Shown here one piece after another: positions 41,639 to 53,200 of a stretch of DNA of 64,000 nucleotides (position 1 is its first letter; each line of letters opens with the position of its first letter). Made by a program: the position numbers and the translations under genes. The notes under the pieces were generated by a model, which was not told where the DNA came from, did not search any database, and saw nothing but the letters and a program-made list of their open reading frames with translations. Source of the stretch: Lenzites betulinus (taxonomy: Eukaryota; Basidiomycota; Agaricomycetes; Polyporales; Polyporaceae). The stretch spans positions 372,001 to 436,000 of the forward strand of contig JABYQU010000022.1 in assembly GCA_022264855.1 (NCBI GenBank), in the 5' to 3' direction.

Positions 41639-42745
41639 ATGCTTGCCAACCTTCTTAGCATTCTCAGAACACTACGGCGTCCTCAACCATCTACTCTTGA
41701 CACCCCACGACGCAGCTATACCCCCACGAAGTCGATGTCTTCGCACCCGACCCCTTGGATCCCCCCGGAGCTACTCGAGCAGGTGCTCTCCGAGGTATGG
41801 GCCATCCCACAAACACCATACGAACGCGCCGCGCTCTTCAAGACCCTATGCAAAGTCAACCGGATGTGGCTCGGCCTCTTCCTCCGCGTGGCCATGCGCG
41901 ACGTCCACATCCCCTGCCCCCTATTCGCGCGGGACCTCCTGCGCCTCCTCCCGGAGCGCGCCCTATCCCTCGGGGACGCCGACCTCTTCACCGCCGAAGC
42001 GATGGCACTCGTCAGCAAGCTCTGCCGCTCGATGACATTTCACATCGACGGCGGCGCCTCGCGCGGCGGCGGCAGCACCGGCGAGCCCGCGATCAAGCTG
42101 TACTCGCAGACGGACGCGGCGCCCACGGCGATCTCGACGGTGCTGTACATGGTCAGCACGTTCGGCTACCTCCCGAACCTGCGCAAGGTCACGCTGCAGT
42201 ACACGGACTGGGGGTACGACGACCTCTTCGACCAGCTGCGGCTCGCGATCTTCCCCGCGCAGACCACGCACCTCGCGCTGCACTACTCGTTCAGCGCGCC
42301 CGCGCTCGTCCCGCTCGCGGTGTACCTCAAGACGCTCTACACGCGGCACCAGCAGGCGCACTTCGCGCTCCCGTCCGTGCGGCACCTGGAGGTCGCTGGG
42401 GTGCCCGCGGAGTTCGTCGCGGACATGCTGCAGATCTGCCCCGGGCTGGAGACGCTGGAGATGGCGAACCCGGCGCGGTTGTACGTGCTCGCGCCGCTGC
42501 CACCGAGCGTGCGGACGGTGGTGTTGCGCGTGCCCGGGATCACGCTGGACAAGGAGCACATGCACTGGTGGATGCTCACGGCGGCGATGGAGAGCAAGCT
42601 GTTCGACCCGGATGCAGGAGGGCGGATCGTGGTGCGCTCCGGCACGCCGGACCCGGTGGCATGGACAGAGACGAAACGGTTTTGTAGGCGGTTCGGCGTG
42701 GAACTTTTGTACGAGCGCGACGAGACGGCGTTTTATGATCCATGA
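41639..42745 (+). CDS. F-box-like / leucine-rich basidiomycete protein of unknown target
   Basis: Intronless, 368 aa. After a basic leader (MLANLLSILRTLRRPQPS) an F-box-like segment appears: PTPWIPPELLEQVLSEVWAI, PYERAALFKTLCKVNRMWLGL. The rest has irregular LRR-like strands (LRKVTLQYTDW, THLALHYSF, VRHLEVAGV, LETLEMANPARLYVLAPLP, VRTVVLRVPGI). F-box proteins act as substrate receptors of SCF ubiquitin ligases, and basidiomycetes have hundreds of lineage-specific ones, usually without known targets. The second Met at 41735 (MSSHPTPWIP) is an equally likely start. The upstream leader has no clear function, though its Arg-rich, acid-poor stretch could be a weak mitochondrial signal. Confidence 0.65.
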   Translation: MLANLLSILRTLRRPQPSTLDTPRRSYTPTKSMSSHPTPWIPPELLEQVLSEVWAIPQTPYERAALFKTLCKVNRMWLGLFLRVAMRDVHIPCPLFARDLLRLLPERALSLGDADLFTAEAMALVSKLCRSMTFHIDGGASRGGGSTGEPAIKLYSQTDAAPTAISTVLYMVSTFGYLPNLRKVTLQYTDWGYDDLFDQLRLAIFPAQTTHLALHYSFSAPALVPLAVYLKTLYTRHQQAHFALPSVRHLEVAGVPAEFVADMLQICPGLETLEMANPARLYVLAPLPPSVRTVVLRVPGITLDKEHMHWWMLTAAMESKLFDPDAGGRIVVRSGTPDPVAWTETKRFCRRFGVELLYERDETAFYDP

Positions 42746-42933
42746 TATCTTAATAATGCATACTGGCTGTGTGAGCGACATGACTTGCAGAGCCTAGAGT
42801 GCGCGGACAGGCGCGGCCAATGGGAAGGCATACCGCGGGCGTCTGTGCGTGGGAGTTACATAAGCGGAAGGTGAGAGAGGGCGACTGGGAGGGTACTCGC
42901 GTTCAGTCGATATCCATTCAGCAGATCCCTACG

Positions 42934-45101
42934 ATGGCACTCCCCGGCCTGTCGCCCGTCGTCCCTGCCCGACTATATGCGCTCAACAAGCCCTCGCCCA
43001 CCCGCCTCCTCCTCCGTCCACCACCCCCTGCTCCCCGCACGCCCCCCCTCGTCCCCCCGCCCGCCTACGAGCATTTTTCCGCTTTGAGGAGCACGCACGA
43101 GGCAGATCAGCAGGCCATGTTCCAGCATGCGTACGATACCGGTCAGGACGCCGCGCACGACTCCGTGCACGACTGCGACACCTGTGCCCCAGATCCCGCC
43201 GCTGTCCCCAGCCTCGCCTGCGAGGAGTGCGCACAAGAGTGCGACAGCTCCGTCTGCGCAGTGGAGCTCACCGAACAGTGTACCGAACAATGTGTCGTGG
43301 TCGCCTGCAACGACGCCCACCACGGCGCTGTCCCTTGTGAAGATATGGCGTCCACCTCGAATTGCGGCAAAGAATGCTTCGAGGTCGACTGCGCCGCCTT
43401 CGACGAGCTCGTGAGTATTGGGTCCACCTGCCCACACGTCGGATCGGCCGCATCCGATGCTCTTCGAGCTGAAAAAAATAAATTGACTCATATAATTTTC
43501 AGTTCCGGTGCTGCACCGACTACCATCAGGAGCAGCCGGACTATAGGTCCTACGCTCCCGACTTCAACGCCGCGTATGCTTTCATTGCAGATCCCGCCTT
43601 CGACGCCTACTTTGCTGGGAGCTCGCAGACCCAACATCCTCCAGCGACACGAGAACCCGCCGCATTCCCACCGCTAGACTCGGCGGCGCCCACGCCTCAG
43701 TTGGTCCCCAGTCCCGCATTCCAGCCATCGCCCTCTCCTCTAGGCCAGCAGGAATCAAGCTCGAATGTCACCTCGCCGCACCTCTCGGACCTTCCGTCGC
43801 CGATGGGGCACACCATGTCCTTGCTGCAGTGTAAGTGGGCCGGCTGCTTCGCGACCTTCAACAACCTCTCGGACCTCGTCGGGCACGTCAACCTCCAACA
43901 CCTCCGCTTGCCGTCCCCACAAGGCCCCTTCGCCTCCCCATACATGACGCCGCCCAACTCCAACGAGCCCCAGCAGCAGCCGGGCGCTCCGCACCCGTCG
44001 CCATCACCGAATTCCGTGGCCTGTCTCTGGGGAGACTGCCAGCTCTACCCGAGCACCCAGTCCGTGCCCGGCCCGTCGTCAGGCAACGGGTACGACATGC
44101 ACGACTTCCTCGCCAGCCACCTGCTCCAGGACCATCTCGGCCTCGCCGTCCGGCCGCCCCCCGCCCAGTTTGGACACCAGCCTGGGCCGTCGCCGCTGGT
44201 GCAGATGTCGGAGCCGGAGCCGGAGCCCACGATGCCGGACGGGAGCCCGCCGACCCCTGTCCCCGAGCACGACTGCTCTGCGCCGTCGGCGCACGTGTGC
44301 AAGTGGGCCGGGTGCGGGCAGAGCTTCGCGTCGTGCGATGCGCTGACGGAGCACATCGCGTCGGGGCACGTTGGCAGCGGCCGCGCGCACTACGACTGCT
44401 ACTGGGAGGGCTGCAGCCGGAACGGGGACAACGGGTTCGCGAGCAAGCAGAAGATCTCGCGACACATGCAGGTGCGTGCACCGCGACATGCGCGATGTGT
44501 TGTATGTTGTGTTGATGGCGTGAATGTAGAGCCATACGGGGCACCGCCCGTTCCAGTGCAGCGTGTGCACGCAGTACTTCTCCGAGGCCGCGACGTTGGC
44601 GCAGCACATGCGGCGGCACACGCAAGAAAGTGAGCACTACGTCCATATACGTCGATCGGCGTCTGATCGTGCGCGCTACCACAGAGCCCTACGTGTGCGA
44701 CTTCCCGGGCTGCGGAAAGGCGTTCGCCATCGCCGGCGCGCTCACTATCCACAAGCGGATCCACAACGGCAGCAAGCCGTTCAAGTGCACGTACTGCGAC
44801 CGGTAAATCCGCTATCCCCTCTCTCGCTACACGCACACTCGCTGACATCGTCTGCTTCGGGCAGGGCGTTCTCCGAGTCGTCCAACTTGTCTAAACACGT
44901 GAGTCACCGTCATCGCGAGATCGAAAATATATTAACAGAACGGTCGATGTACAGCTGCGGACACACACGGGGGCGCGGCCGTATCCGTGCACGGAGCCGG
45001 GGTGCAGCAAGACATTTGCGCGCCCGGACCAGCTCGCGCGACATACGAACGTGCACAAGCGGAAAGCGGCGGAGAGCGCGGCGAAGATGGTGGTGAGCTA
45101 A
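42934..45101 (+). CDS. Zap1-like zinc-responsive C2H2 transcription factor
   Basis: Start at 42934 (MALPGLSPVVPARLYALNKP). A Cys/His-rich region of about 85 residues (CDTCAPDP, CEECAQECDSSVC, TEQCTEQCVVVACNDAHHG, NCGKECFEVDC, then FRCC after the first intron) resembles zinc-sensing activation regions. It is followed by separate zinc-finger pairs, LQCKWAGCFATFNNLSDLVG and VACLWGDCQLYP...HLLQDHLG, then HVCKWAGCGQSFASCDALTEH and YDCYWEGCSR with H-X3/4-H partners. Classical C2H2 fingers come next: FQCSVCTQYFSEAATLAQHM, YVCDFPGCGKAFAIAGALTI, FKCTYCDRAFSESSNLSKH and YPCTEPGCSKTFARPDQLAR. This order, including CKW.GC and SCDALTEH, parallels yeast Zap1. It probably controls zinc uptake genes. About five introns; the C-terminus is KRKAAESAAKMVVS. 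Confidence 0.8.
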
Positions 45102-45163
45102 CCGTGGCGGTAGCGGTAGCATTTATACTGTAGCGAGAAGACGATGATTGTATACATATGTAC

Positions 45164-45670
45164 TCATTCAGATATGCTCTCAATGACTATCTCTGGGCAC
45201 TTGGCAGACCCTGTTTTCTACGCGCACAAGGTCAATGGCGCCGTAAAGCGTTAGCACCTACCGTTTCCAGATCATAAGACTTTGCGTATGGTAGATCCCA
45301 TGCTAGATTGCCGTTAGCGTTGTAGTCGAAGTCAAATTCGATTAAGCGCCCTACGCCACATTGACTATAACATTCAGTTCGCCGAGGCCCGAGACAACAA
45401 CGTTCAATTGCACACACCATGATGGCACCCATGTAAGCAACGACCGTCGTGCATAAATTGACCCGTCGGCGTCGCCCTGACACACGCTGTCTGACTCTGC
45501 GATATCTTTCCATTGGTTAGTTTATTTTAAAGCGACTCAGAGTGCAGTGCTCAGGCTTACAGGTTTGAAACAGACGTACTACGCGCGGCGCATGATGGAA
45601 TGAATTCGGCTAGGAGAATAAACGTGCTTGTACCGAATCTTACGACGTGCCTCGTCCTTCTGCCCTTCAT
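45164..45670 (-). CDS. candidate small secreted Cys-containing protein (hypothetical)
   Basis: Proposed exons 45670-45561, 45494-45418, 45350-45262 and 45217-45164 stay open and in phase for 109 aa. The start MKGRRTRHVVRFGTSTFILL looks like a signal peptide (basic n-region, hydrophobic core, small residues near SCAA). The mature part contains QTACVRATPTGQFMHDGRCL, HGCHHGRLIEFDFDYNANGN and LAWDLPYAKSYDLET, and ends CPEIVIESISE, with five Cys after the predicted cleavage site. Donors are GTAAGC, GTGTGT and GTAGGT, and ACTAAC and CTGAA branch-like motifs are present. No family is recognised. It is a prediction from splice signals and composition only. It lies tail-to-tail with the Zap1-like gene. 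Confidence 0.35.
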
Positions 45671-45985
45671 AGGCACCTCTCGAAACTAGCCATGACGAGC
45701 TTCATGACGTAGAGCTGGCCTCTGATAATCCGCGCCCGCCAACTTCACCCGATCACAACGCTTCGTGACATCGGCCATCCGGGGGGTAGGGTTTTGAGGC
45801 AATGCACAGCCTGACACGATGCCCGAACGACATACGAGACACAGACCTAGAACAACGATTATAGGAGACGGCGCTGCGGATGTGTACTCCCTCAGGGTCG
45901 CCCCCACCTGGTCTCTTCTTCGTCCTTCCCCTTGTAGATCCCTGCTCTCCTTCTGCGTTCCCAGCACCTTCTACAAACAGCCCAC
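45671..45985. other. intergenic, divergent
   Basis: 315 bp between the candidate secreted-protein start (-) and the hydrolase start (+). A CT-rich leader (TCTTCGTCCTTCCCC) precedes the hydrolase ATG. Nothing else seen. Confidence 0.4.
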
Positions 45986-47366
45986 ATGGAAGTCGACACG
46001 AAGGAATTTGTTCTGACGGGCCGCCCTGAGCACGGGGGATTCAACCTCACCTTCCTCCGGGTTACCCCCAAGCTTCCTGCGGGGAATGACGCTTCGCCAC
46101 CGTCCGGACAGGGCATCCGGCGACTCTCGCTCTTTCTGCTGCACTGCGTAAATTCCCGTACGTCTATCCACCACCGTGTTTGTGAGCCGGTCTCACTCCG
46201 CACCCAGACAAGGAAACATGGGTGCCCGCCCTCCAGCACCTCTTCGAGCTGCAGAGTAAAGCACCCAACAACCGATTCACCATCGTCGAGGCGTGGTCGA
46301 TGGATGCGCCGAGCCACGGGCACAGCGCAGTCCTGAACGAGTCCAAACTGTACAAATACCCAGACGGCATAGGTCGGTGCTCGTCACATCCCATGCGATC
46401 CATTCAATCGTACTGACTCCAGCCCCGCCAATGGAGATGGCTCTCAGTGGGTCGGAAGCATCAAACTCTTCCTGGACTCGGGCCTCATCTCGGGCGACTC
46501 CGTCGTCGGGATCGGCCACTCCGCCGGAGCCTGCGTGATGTCCGTTCCACCCACTGTAACGTCTACACCACCTCCCATAGCTCACACCCAGCCCCCAGCG
46601 TCCAAACCACCGCCGTGTATCCGCAGGACCGCCCCCCGTACTCGAGCATCATCCTCGTCGAGCCCCCGATGATGACGCGCGAGATCTACGCGATGGCCGT
46701 CGAAGAGGGCACCGCGCTCCTGCGCGCGATAGAGATCGCGCGCACGCGCAAGGACATCTGGGCCTCCCGCGAGAAGGCGCGCGCGTGGTTCGCGAAGCGG
46801 CTCCCGTGGAACCGCTGGGACCCGCGCGTCTTCGACCTGCACATCGTCCGTGCCGCTCCCTTGTCCGTTCGTGCTCGGTGCCGGTAGCTGACCACATTAA
46901 TCTGCGTCTGCGTTATTGCAGCAACACGCGCTCTGCGAGCTTCCGACGATGACGTACCCTGGCGAGGAGGGCGTCACGCTCTGCGTCACCCGCGCGCAGG
47001 AGGTCGGCGGGTACTCGCACTACGACGACTGCTTCGACGCGCTGGAGATCATGAAGACGCTGTGCAGCAGGATGCCGGTGCACACCGTCTTTGGCGAGAT
47101 CATCGACCTCGTGTACGTTGTGTGTTGTTTCGACTCGGAATCTGGAATCCCCCGTGCTGAGTCACCGGACGAAATTACACAGGCCTGCGATAACGCAGGA
47201 GGCGAACGTGGACGAGAGCGAGGGGCGGCGGATGAAGTCTATAGTCCGCGTCGCAGGGGCGGGACACATGGTCGTACAAGAGGACCCGCGCGGGACTGCG
47301 TTGGCGATCTGGGGTATCCTGCATGAAGACTACGCAGAGCCTGTCCGCTTAGCAGCTCGACTGTAG
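45986..47366 (+). CDS. alpha/beta hydrolase
   Basis: Likely serine hydrolase of unknown substrate. Start at 45986 (MEVDTKEFVLTGRPEHGGFN). After introns come ETWVPALQHLFELQSKAPNN, RFTIVEAWSMDAPSHGHSAV and VGSIKLFLDSGL, then the nucleophile elbow GIGHSAGA with the catalytic Ser, the strand SSIILVEPPMM, a helical lid (TALLRAIEIARTRKDIWAS, ARAWFAKRLPWNRWDPRVFD) and near the end VAGAGHMVVQEDP with the catalytic His. PVHTVFGEIIDLV would hold the strand before the acid. The usual oxyanion HG dipeptide is not obvious. About five introns. The shape resembles fungal Mpa-type or toxin-cleaving alpha/beta hydrolases, but a specific function cannot be assigned. Confidence 0.75.
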
Positions 47367-47679
47367 GGCACCCGGCTCGTATCCAGTTGATGTTGAGGTA
47401 CCTCGACGAATCTACTGAAGGGGATGCCAGTGAGCGCTTGTCACAAAGTTCATCAAGTCAATGATTCCGTGCAACTGCCATGCAACCAAGATTGTCACCA
47501 CATTTACTCAGTACGGCACATTAACTGCAAGACGTCGCGCAAACTCACGATGAAGCGCGTACACGTGTAGAACGACGTACGCGTGGTTCGACGCATCCAG
47601 TTGGATTTGCGTCGCCTCCCCCACTCACTCGCTCTAGCTGCCCGGTACCACACAACCAGGAGCTCAACTTCACGCGATC
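47367..47679. other. intergenic
   Basis: 313 bp, no gene seen. The last 100 bp look like an ordinary fungal promoter and leader with C-rich tracts. Confidence 0.4.
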
Positions 47680-49399
47680 ATGGAACCCGTGCGTCTTCGC
47701 CACCCGAATGGCGTTACCACCATCCAGCTTGACCTCAGCAAGTCAAGTGTCCAAGATCTCCAGCAGGAGATATTTGCAGCCACAGAGATCCTGCCCTGCC
47801 TGCAAGAGCGTGCGTCACATCCCTTTTTATTCCCTTCTTCTCCGCTCGCCGTTTCTCACTGCATGTACAGTGAAGGCGGGGTACCCACCTCGTCCGCTTG
47901 CGATTATCCCCGACTTGCCGGTCGAGAGCCTCGGTCTTCAACGGGGAGAGCAAGTCGTCGTTACCAAACGCTGGTCCGCCGGGCTCACGCATAGCTCTGC
48001 GCCGCCACCCCAAGTGACTGCGAGTTCATCCGCGTTGAGTCCCTCCGCGGCGATGACGGGCATGATGACGATACCGCAGGGTTTCCCACCCGTTCCATTC
48101 GCGGGATCCGGGGGCGCCAACGATGCCGGACCGGAGTATGTGGCCACAAGCATTGGGTATCTTGTTCACCGGGTAAGGCGCATGTTGTGGGTGTATACCA
48201 GGAGGTGGACGGAAGAGTTCTGCCATGCGTGCTGATAGGAGGTACGGGATGGCAGGTCGTCCCGGCCGACGATTCGTGTCTGTTCTCCGCGATCGCGCTC
48301 ATATTCGAGCAAGACCCGTCCAAGGCGCAAAGTATCCGGCAGAGTGAGCCTCCCTCTTCCCTCGCGCCGCGTATTCGCCGTGTGTCGCTCATGCGGTATC
48401 CTCTTGCATTGCAGTTGTCGCGACTACGATCTGGAGTGACCCTGTGAAGTGGAACGAGGCAATCCTAGGGTGCGCACCATGGCCTCTGCCCTCCTCCGTG
48501 CCCACACTCAGCCCGGAGCACTGACACCGTTAACGCCCCTCCCCACCGCAGCCGGCCGCGGGTAGAGTACATCCAGAAGATCCTCACGCCGAACACGCGC
48601 GGCGGCGCGCTCGAGCTCGCGATCCTCGCCGAACACTACGGCACCGAGATCGCGTGCGTGGACGTCGCGACGAGCCGCGTCTTGCGCTTCCTCCCGCCGC
48701 CCGCGCGCGACTCGGGCAACCGCGCGATCGTGCTCTGCGCGGACGTCCACTACGACGCGACGAGTGTCGCGCCGACGCCCGATGCCCCGGACAAGCTCCA
48801 CCAGACTGTCATGCGCCGCGACGGTGCCAGTGCCGTCCGACCAGCCGGGTAGGGCGGCGGAGGGTGGTTCGGCGAGCAGTGGCTCGGGTCCTGGGGGCTA
48901 TGCGCGATCTAAAACTGGGGCGCGATGCTCAGGGACGGGTGGTGATTCGAGAGGCGGGGCGGCGACGGGTGGGGCGGCAACATCGTCCGGCGGGGCAGCG
49001 ACGGGAGGGGCGGCAACAGGCGGCGTGTCGACGGGGGGCGCTTCATCGGTTGGCGCTGCGACAGGTGGGGCGGGGACAGGCGGCGCGAGTACAGGCGGCG
49101 CAGCGACAGGTGGTGCCAGTGCAGACTCGGGTCGGGAAGCTCGCCCTCGTGGGGAGGACGAGGACGAGATGCTGGTAGCGGCGAAGAAGCTGGCGGACGT
49201 CTTGAGGACGAAGAGGGAAGATACGGATGCGGCGTCGTTTGATCTGAAGTGCCAGGTGCGTTATTTGGGCCGTCCTACAGAGTATCTACATAGGTGTTGA
49301 CGAGTGGACGCGCTAGATGTGCGGCAAGGGCATGAAAGGCGAAAAGGAGGCGCACGAGCATGCTGAGCAGACAGGTCACGTCGCGTTCGGGGAGTACTG
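47680..49399 (+). CDS. ubiquitin thioesterase Otu1 (YOD1-like)
   Basis: Deubiquitinase working with Cdc48/p97 in ER-associated degradation. Start at 47680. An N-terminal ubiquitin-like/UBX-like fold (VRLRHPNGVTTIQLDLSKSS) is followed by a P/S-rich linker, then the OTU domain: YLVHR joined to VVPADDSCLFSAIALIFEQ with the D-X-S-C catalytic Cys, YIQKILTPNTRGGALELAILAEHYGTEIACVDV, and ADVHYDA with the catalytic His. The C-terminal C2H2-type finger (CQMCGKGMKGEKEAHEHAEQTGHVAFGEY, written in parts across an intron) is the Otu1 hallmark. Between OTU and finger lies an insertion of degenerate GGAATGGA repeats (about 48950-49130). To stay in frame the model needs an intron about 48825-48935 (acceptor CTCAG). 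If that is wrong, the gene would be frameshifted. Confidence 0.82.
48950..49130 (+). repeat. degenerate GC-rich minisatellite in Otu1 coding region
   Basis: Tandem units of about 15 bp (variants of GGCGGGGCAGCGACGGGAG) code a Gly/Ala/Thr-rich linker, GGAATGGAATSSGGAATGG and on, between the OTU domain and the zinc finger. Unit number is likely polymorphic. Confidence 0.6.
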
Positions 49400-50175
49400 A
49401 GCTGCGCAAACTCGGCGCATGGTAAGTCGTTGTGTCAGTAATCGTCCTGAACCTCAAAATGATCGCCAGACCATCCACACGATACCTATCGCGAACAAAC
49501 AGGCCTCGTTATGTGCCTCGAACTTACGATGAAAGTTCGTTTGTATCTTGATGTGAAGAGATAGTCTGTCGACTATATATTATCAGGGAGTAGCAGCGCA
49601 GGATATCACGTTAATGTCTGAACCGTGTTATACGCTAGCAATGAAAGGATATTCAGTCGAGTGTCACATGTGATGGAAGACTCACAGCGTTGATATCAAG
49701 GGACAGCCTCTTGGCCATGGGATACACCAATCATGGAGGCATGCCCTAAATCATTGGCGAAGTCGCAGTGAATGAGCAGTGCGAGGAAACCGCCGTGTTC
49801 ATCTCCACATTGAGGGAGAGAAAGTAAATGAGAGAGGGGTTTCTGCTTGCCACAGCGGGAATCGGTACGTACAGCGAGACAAGACGAGAGACCAACATAA
49901 GGCTGAAGTACACCGGAAGCATGAGCGTGAAAGAGCGTCTATCGAAACCAAGCGTGCGTAAGCGGGTAGAATGTGTGTACTATGTATGGGGAGTCAAGGA
50001 TGGAGCGTGAAGATTGAGTGAACGAGGGGACTAGGGAACTAGGATTAGAACCGTCATATGTACGATACGATACCCGACCACATCCGGGGCCCGCGCAGAT
50101 GGCCCCGGCATTACCACCACTCAGCGACCCAGAAATCGTCAATCGTCATTGCCGCACCCTGAGAAGGAAGAGGGT
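49400..50175. other. intergenic between convergent genes
   Basis: 776 bp. The middle is AT-rich (TATATATTATCAGG near 49575) and the last part purine-rich. Short open frames look random. No RNA gene recognised. Confidence 0.4.
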
Positions 50176-52475
50176 TCATGCAGCGGACGCTGGCGGCGCC
50201 TTCTCCGCCTTCGCGCTCTCGGGAGCGGGCTTCTCGTCGGTCGCGGGCGTGCCGGCTGGAGAGGATTCGTGTTTCTTCGCCCGCCGCTCGCGGAGCTGAT
50301 GGTGCTTCGACTTCCCTGATGCAGCCTCGGCGACCATTCTGGTATCAAGCCATAAGATACAAGTCAAGGTAAAAAAGGGGAAGATCGAACACACCTCTCC
50401 AGTTCACGACGCTCTTCGTCAGTCTCGTCGGGGACTGTGCTCTTGAACACAGCACCGATGAGTAGCAGGCCCTGTAACATACCCGCGTCAGAGGTTGCGA
50501 TAGACCGTTGAGGCAGTATGACGGACCTTTGCTCGGTTGTAGAGTATTGGGTCGGATACTCCCGGCTCCTTGAGGACTCGGTCTACCACATTACGAAGAA
50601 CTTGCGTCACTTCGAAGCGGGTCCCTCGCCATGACGCAAGCATGATCTGGAGGTGTTTTATCAATGGGTGAACAGTAGCCAGAACCGACGAATCTCATAC
50701 TTTTCCAGTGACGTCTTCTTCCAGTGCCCGGAGCTCCTCCTCGCCCAGTTCGCCTTTGGCCTGTAGTTTTTCCATTTCCTATAGCAGAGACTAATTAGTA
50801 TGCACATACGATCCTGAGAGGTGGCAAACCGACCGCCATTGTCTGTTGTACGCCGATGCTGGATAAACTGTTAAAACGCTGTGTGATCGACGAATGCAAA
50901 CGAAGACATACGCGCTGCCAATAACACCCCAGGCATCTTTCGCTACCGCACCCTTCTCCTTGAGCCGCGAGAAAAAGCCTGGACTGCAAAGGGGTCAGCG
51001 ACACGCAAATCGCCTACCGACACCGTTTACTCACATCCCCAAGAACTTCCTCGACTTCATGAATGACGTCGCTTTCATGATGTATATGTTCCCGATCGTA
51101 TGTAGCAGCTCGACGCCAAAGCTCTCGAGCTTCAGGTCGTCCGCTTCCGTGCGCATCCTGCGCTCGAACGCGACCGTCTCCGCGTCGTCCTTGTGTCCCG
51201 GCTGCTTCGCGTCGACGAACGGCCGGAGACGGTCAACGAGCTTCTTCGCGAGCGTATCGATCCGCTCCTCCATGTTCTTCCGGCGCTCCTCCTCGAGGTC
51301 CTGCAGCTTCTTCCGCTGCTCCGGCGTCATCTTCGCGCGCTTCTTTCCGTGCGTCTCCCGCTCCTTCTCCCCTTTGTGCACCTCCTTATCCTTGAGGTTA
51401 GGCGCGGACGCGGACGCGGGGCTCTTTGCGGATGCGGAGAGTGGCGTGTCGGACTCAAGAGGGGTCGAGGGCACAGTCGACGGGGATGCCGCGCGGGCGG
51501 GGGAGGGTGACGCGGGAGTGGCCACCAGGGACGTGTTCGAGGTTAAGTCCGGGGTGGCAGCCGAAGGTGCGCTTGCCGTCTGAGGTTGGGGCGACGGCGC
51601 GACGGGGGTGGCCGTTCCGGGCGAGGCGGGCGAGACACCGCCGTTCATCTCGCGCTCCATGTCGGCCTTCTCCTGCTCGGTCATCATCGTCGTTGCGACG
51701 GACGTCATTTCCTTCATAAGCGAAATCTCGCCGATCTGCACGGCAGTGACCGGGATGAGCGTGTGTCGGTAGAGTGCGCGCAGGGATGTGTGCTCACGTA
51801 GTCTTTGAACCGTTCCCCGCCGAAGACATTCGCGAAGAAGCCTGCGGCGTCCTCCATGGCGACGCCACCCTCTTTGTCAACCTGTGTGCGCATGCCCCCG
51901 CCCGACTGTCAGTACGCTCGCGTATAGTAGCAGAGCTGGGTAGCGGCCACATACCATCTTCGCGCCATTCCTGTTGTATACCTCGCGCAGGTTCTAGACA
52001 AAGGTAGCGAGTGGGTCTCGGTATTGACATTTGCCGGTCAAGACGGACGGCTTACCGGATCGGAGAGAATCTGGTACGCTTTACTGTAACGCACATAAGT
52101 CATGACGCAGGTACGACGAACTTGTCCGCGCTGGGACTAACCTGATATCCTTGAACTTCTCCTCCGCGTCCGGCGAGGGATTCTTGTCGGGATGATACTA
52201 CAACCGTGCAAAGCCGCCGACATCCAAAGGTATACCGTAATTCAACAGAGATAGAACGCGAGCACATGAGCACTCTATCTGGCGGAACGGCGCGCGCGCA
52301 TACCTTGATAGCCTGCTTTCGGTACGCTTTCTTCAAGTCTGTGTCGTTCACATCCGTCGGGACACCGAGCTAGAAAGAACGGGTAGGATCTTCCGACTGA
52401 GCCACTTGCGCCTCAATGAGGGAAGCCACCCGTGCAGCGTACCAGGTCATAGTATTCTGTCTCGACCGGTGCCAT
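50176..52475 (-). CDS. X-domain J protein (Caj1/Djp1-like)
   Basis: DnaJ-X family co-chaperone; in yeast, members act in peroxisomal or mitochondrial protein targeting. The start at 52475 gives MAPVETEYYDLV, continuing LGVPTDVNDTDLKKAYRKQAIK, YHPDKNPSPDAEEKFKDI with HPD, KAYQILSDP and NLREVYNRNGAKM, then VDKEGGVAMEDAAGFFANVFGG, the conserved post-J segment. The DnaJ-X domain follows: IGEISLMKEMTSVATTMMTEQ, an S/P/T-rich insertion, a long K/E/R helix (KKLQDLEEERRKNMEERIDT, LAKKLVDRLRPFVDAKQPGH), AFERRMRTEADDLKLESFGVELLHTIGNIY, FLGMPGFFSRLKEKG, and WRGTRFEVTQVLRNVVDRVL. The tail is lysine/alanine-rich. About nine short introns. This is the third J-domain gene in the window and is unrelated to the other two outside the J domain. 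Confidence 0.85.
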
Positions 52476-53200
52476 GGTGGGTATCAGTCTTGGCCGTGCG
52501 GGATCGGTGCTGGACTTAGTGTACTGGTAGTGCAAGTAAAAAAGCAGGTGCTTGAGTGTCGTTCTAATGCGTGCGACGACTATTGATGCCGGAGAGGTGC
52601 AAAGTCCGTCAGAGAGTCGTAAGGAAACAACGAGAGCAGAAAGAGAGTCGAGGACGCTGGGCGGATGAGAGAAAGAAAGCAAAAGCGGGTCGATCGGAGT
52701 CGAGTGAGGCAAGCACCCGGCACGCAGCCAGAGAGCGCCTGCGGTCAAGATTAATGACATAGCTTTGCTTGTAATGGCTATGCATTGCGCAGTACACTGC
52801 GGCGCCGAGAAACACAAAGGGTGTGTACGTGAATGACGTTAAAGTGGGTATTCCTTGGGTATGCGAGAGATAACTCCTATGTTCACGCCAAATCCAAATA
52901 CTCTAAAGACCAGGGCAAAGTAACGTAAAATACTTGTGATTCGTGAGCGCAGTTGAACAAGTCTAGCTACGGAACGTGGTGATGTAGTGCGGAGCAAGCG
53001 GGGGCGAGATGATGACAATGATGTTATACTGTGCGTGGACGGATGCGTACAACCAAGCGGTAAATATGGCGATAGATAGAGCCGCAAATACACCGTTCTC
53101 AGACGGAGGGATAGAGTGTGTACCGGGACTGTGGAGTATAAATGGGTTGGATCAAGCCAGTAACCAACCATAATGGAGAGGGGGTGTGGGAGGAACGAGC
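52476..53200. other. intergenic
   Basis: 725 bp upstream of the X-domain J protein. Purine-rich stretch at 52600-52740 on the plus strand. No gene recognised. Confidence 0.4.

Noticed and set aside
41755..42687. 310-aa frame overlapping the F-box-like gene
   Set aside because: R/P/G-rich shadow of a GC-rich gene in another frame.
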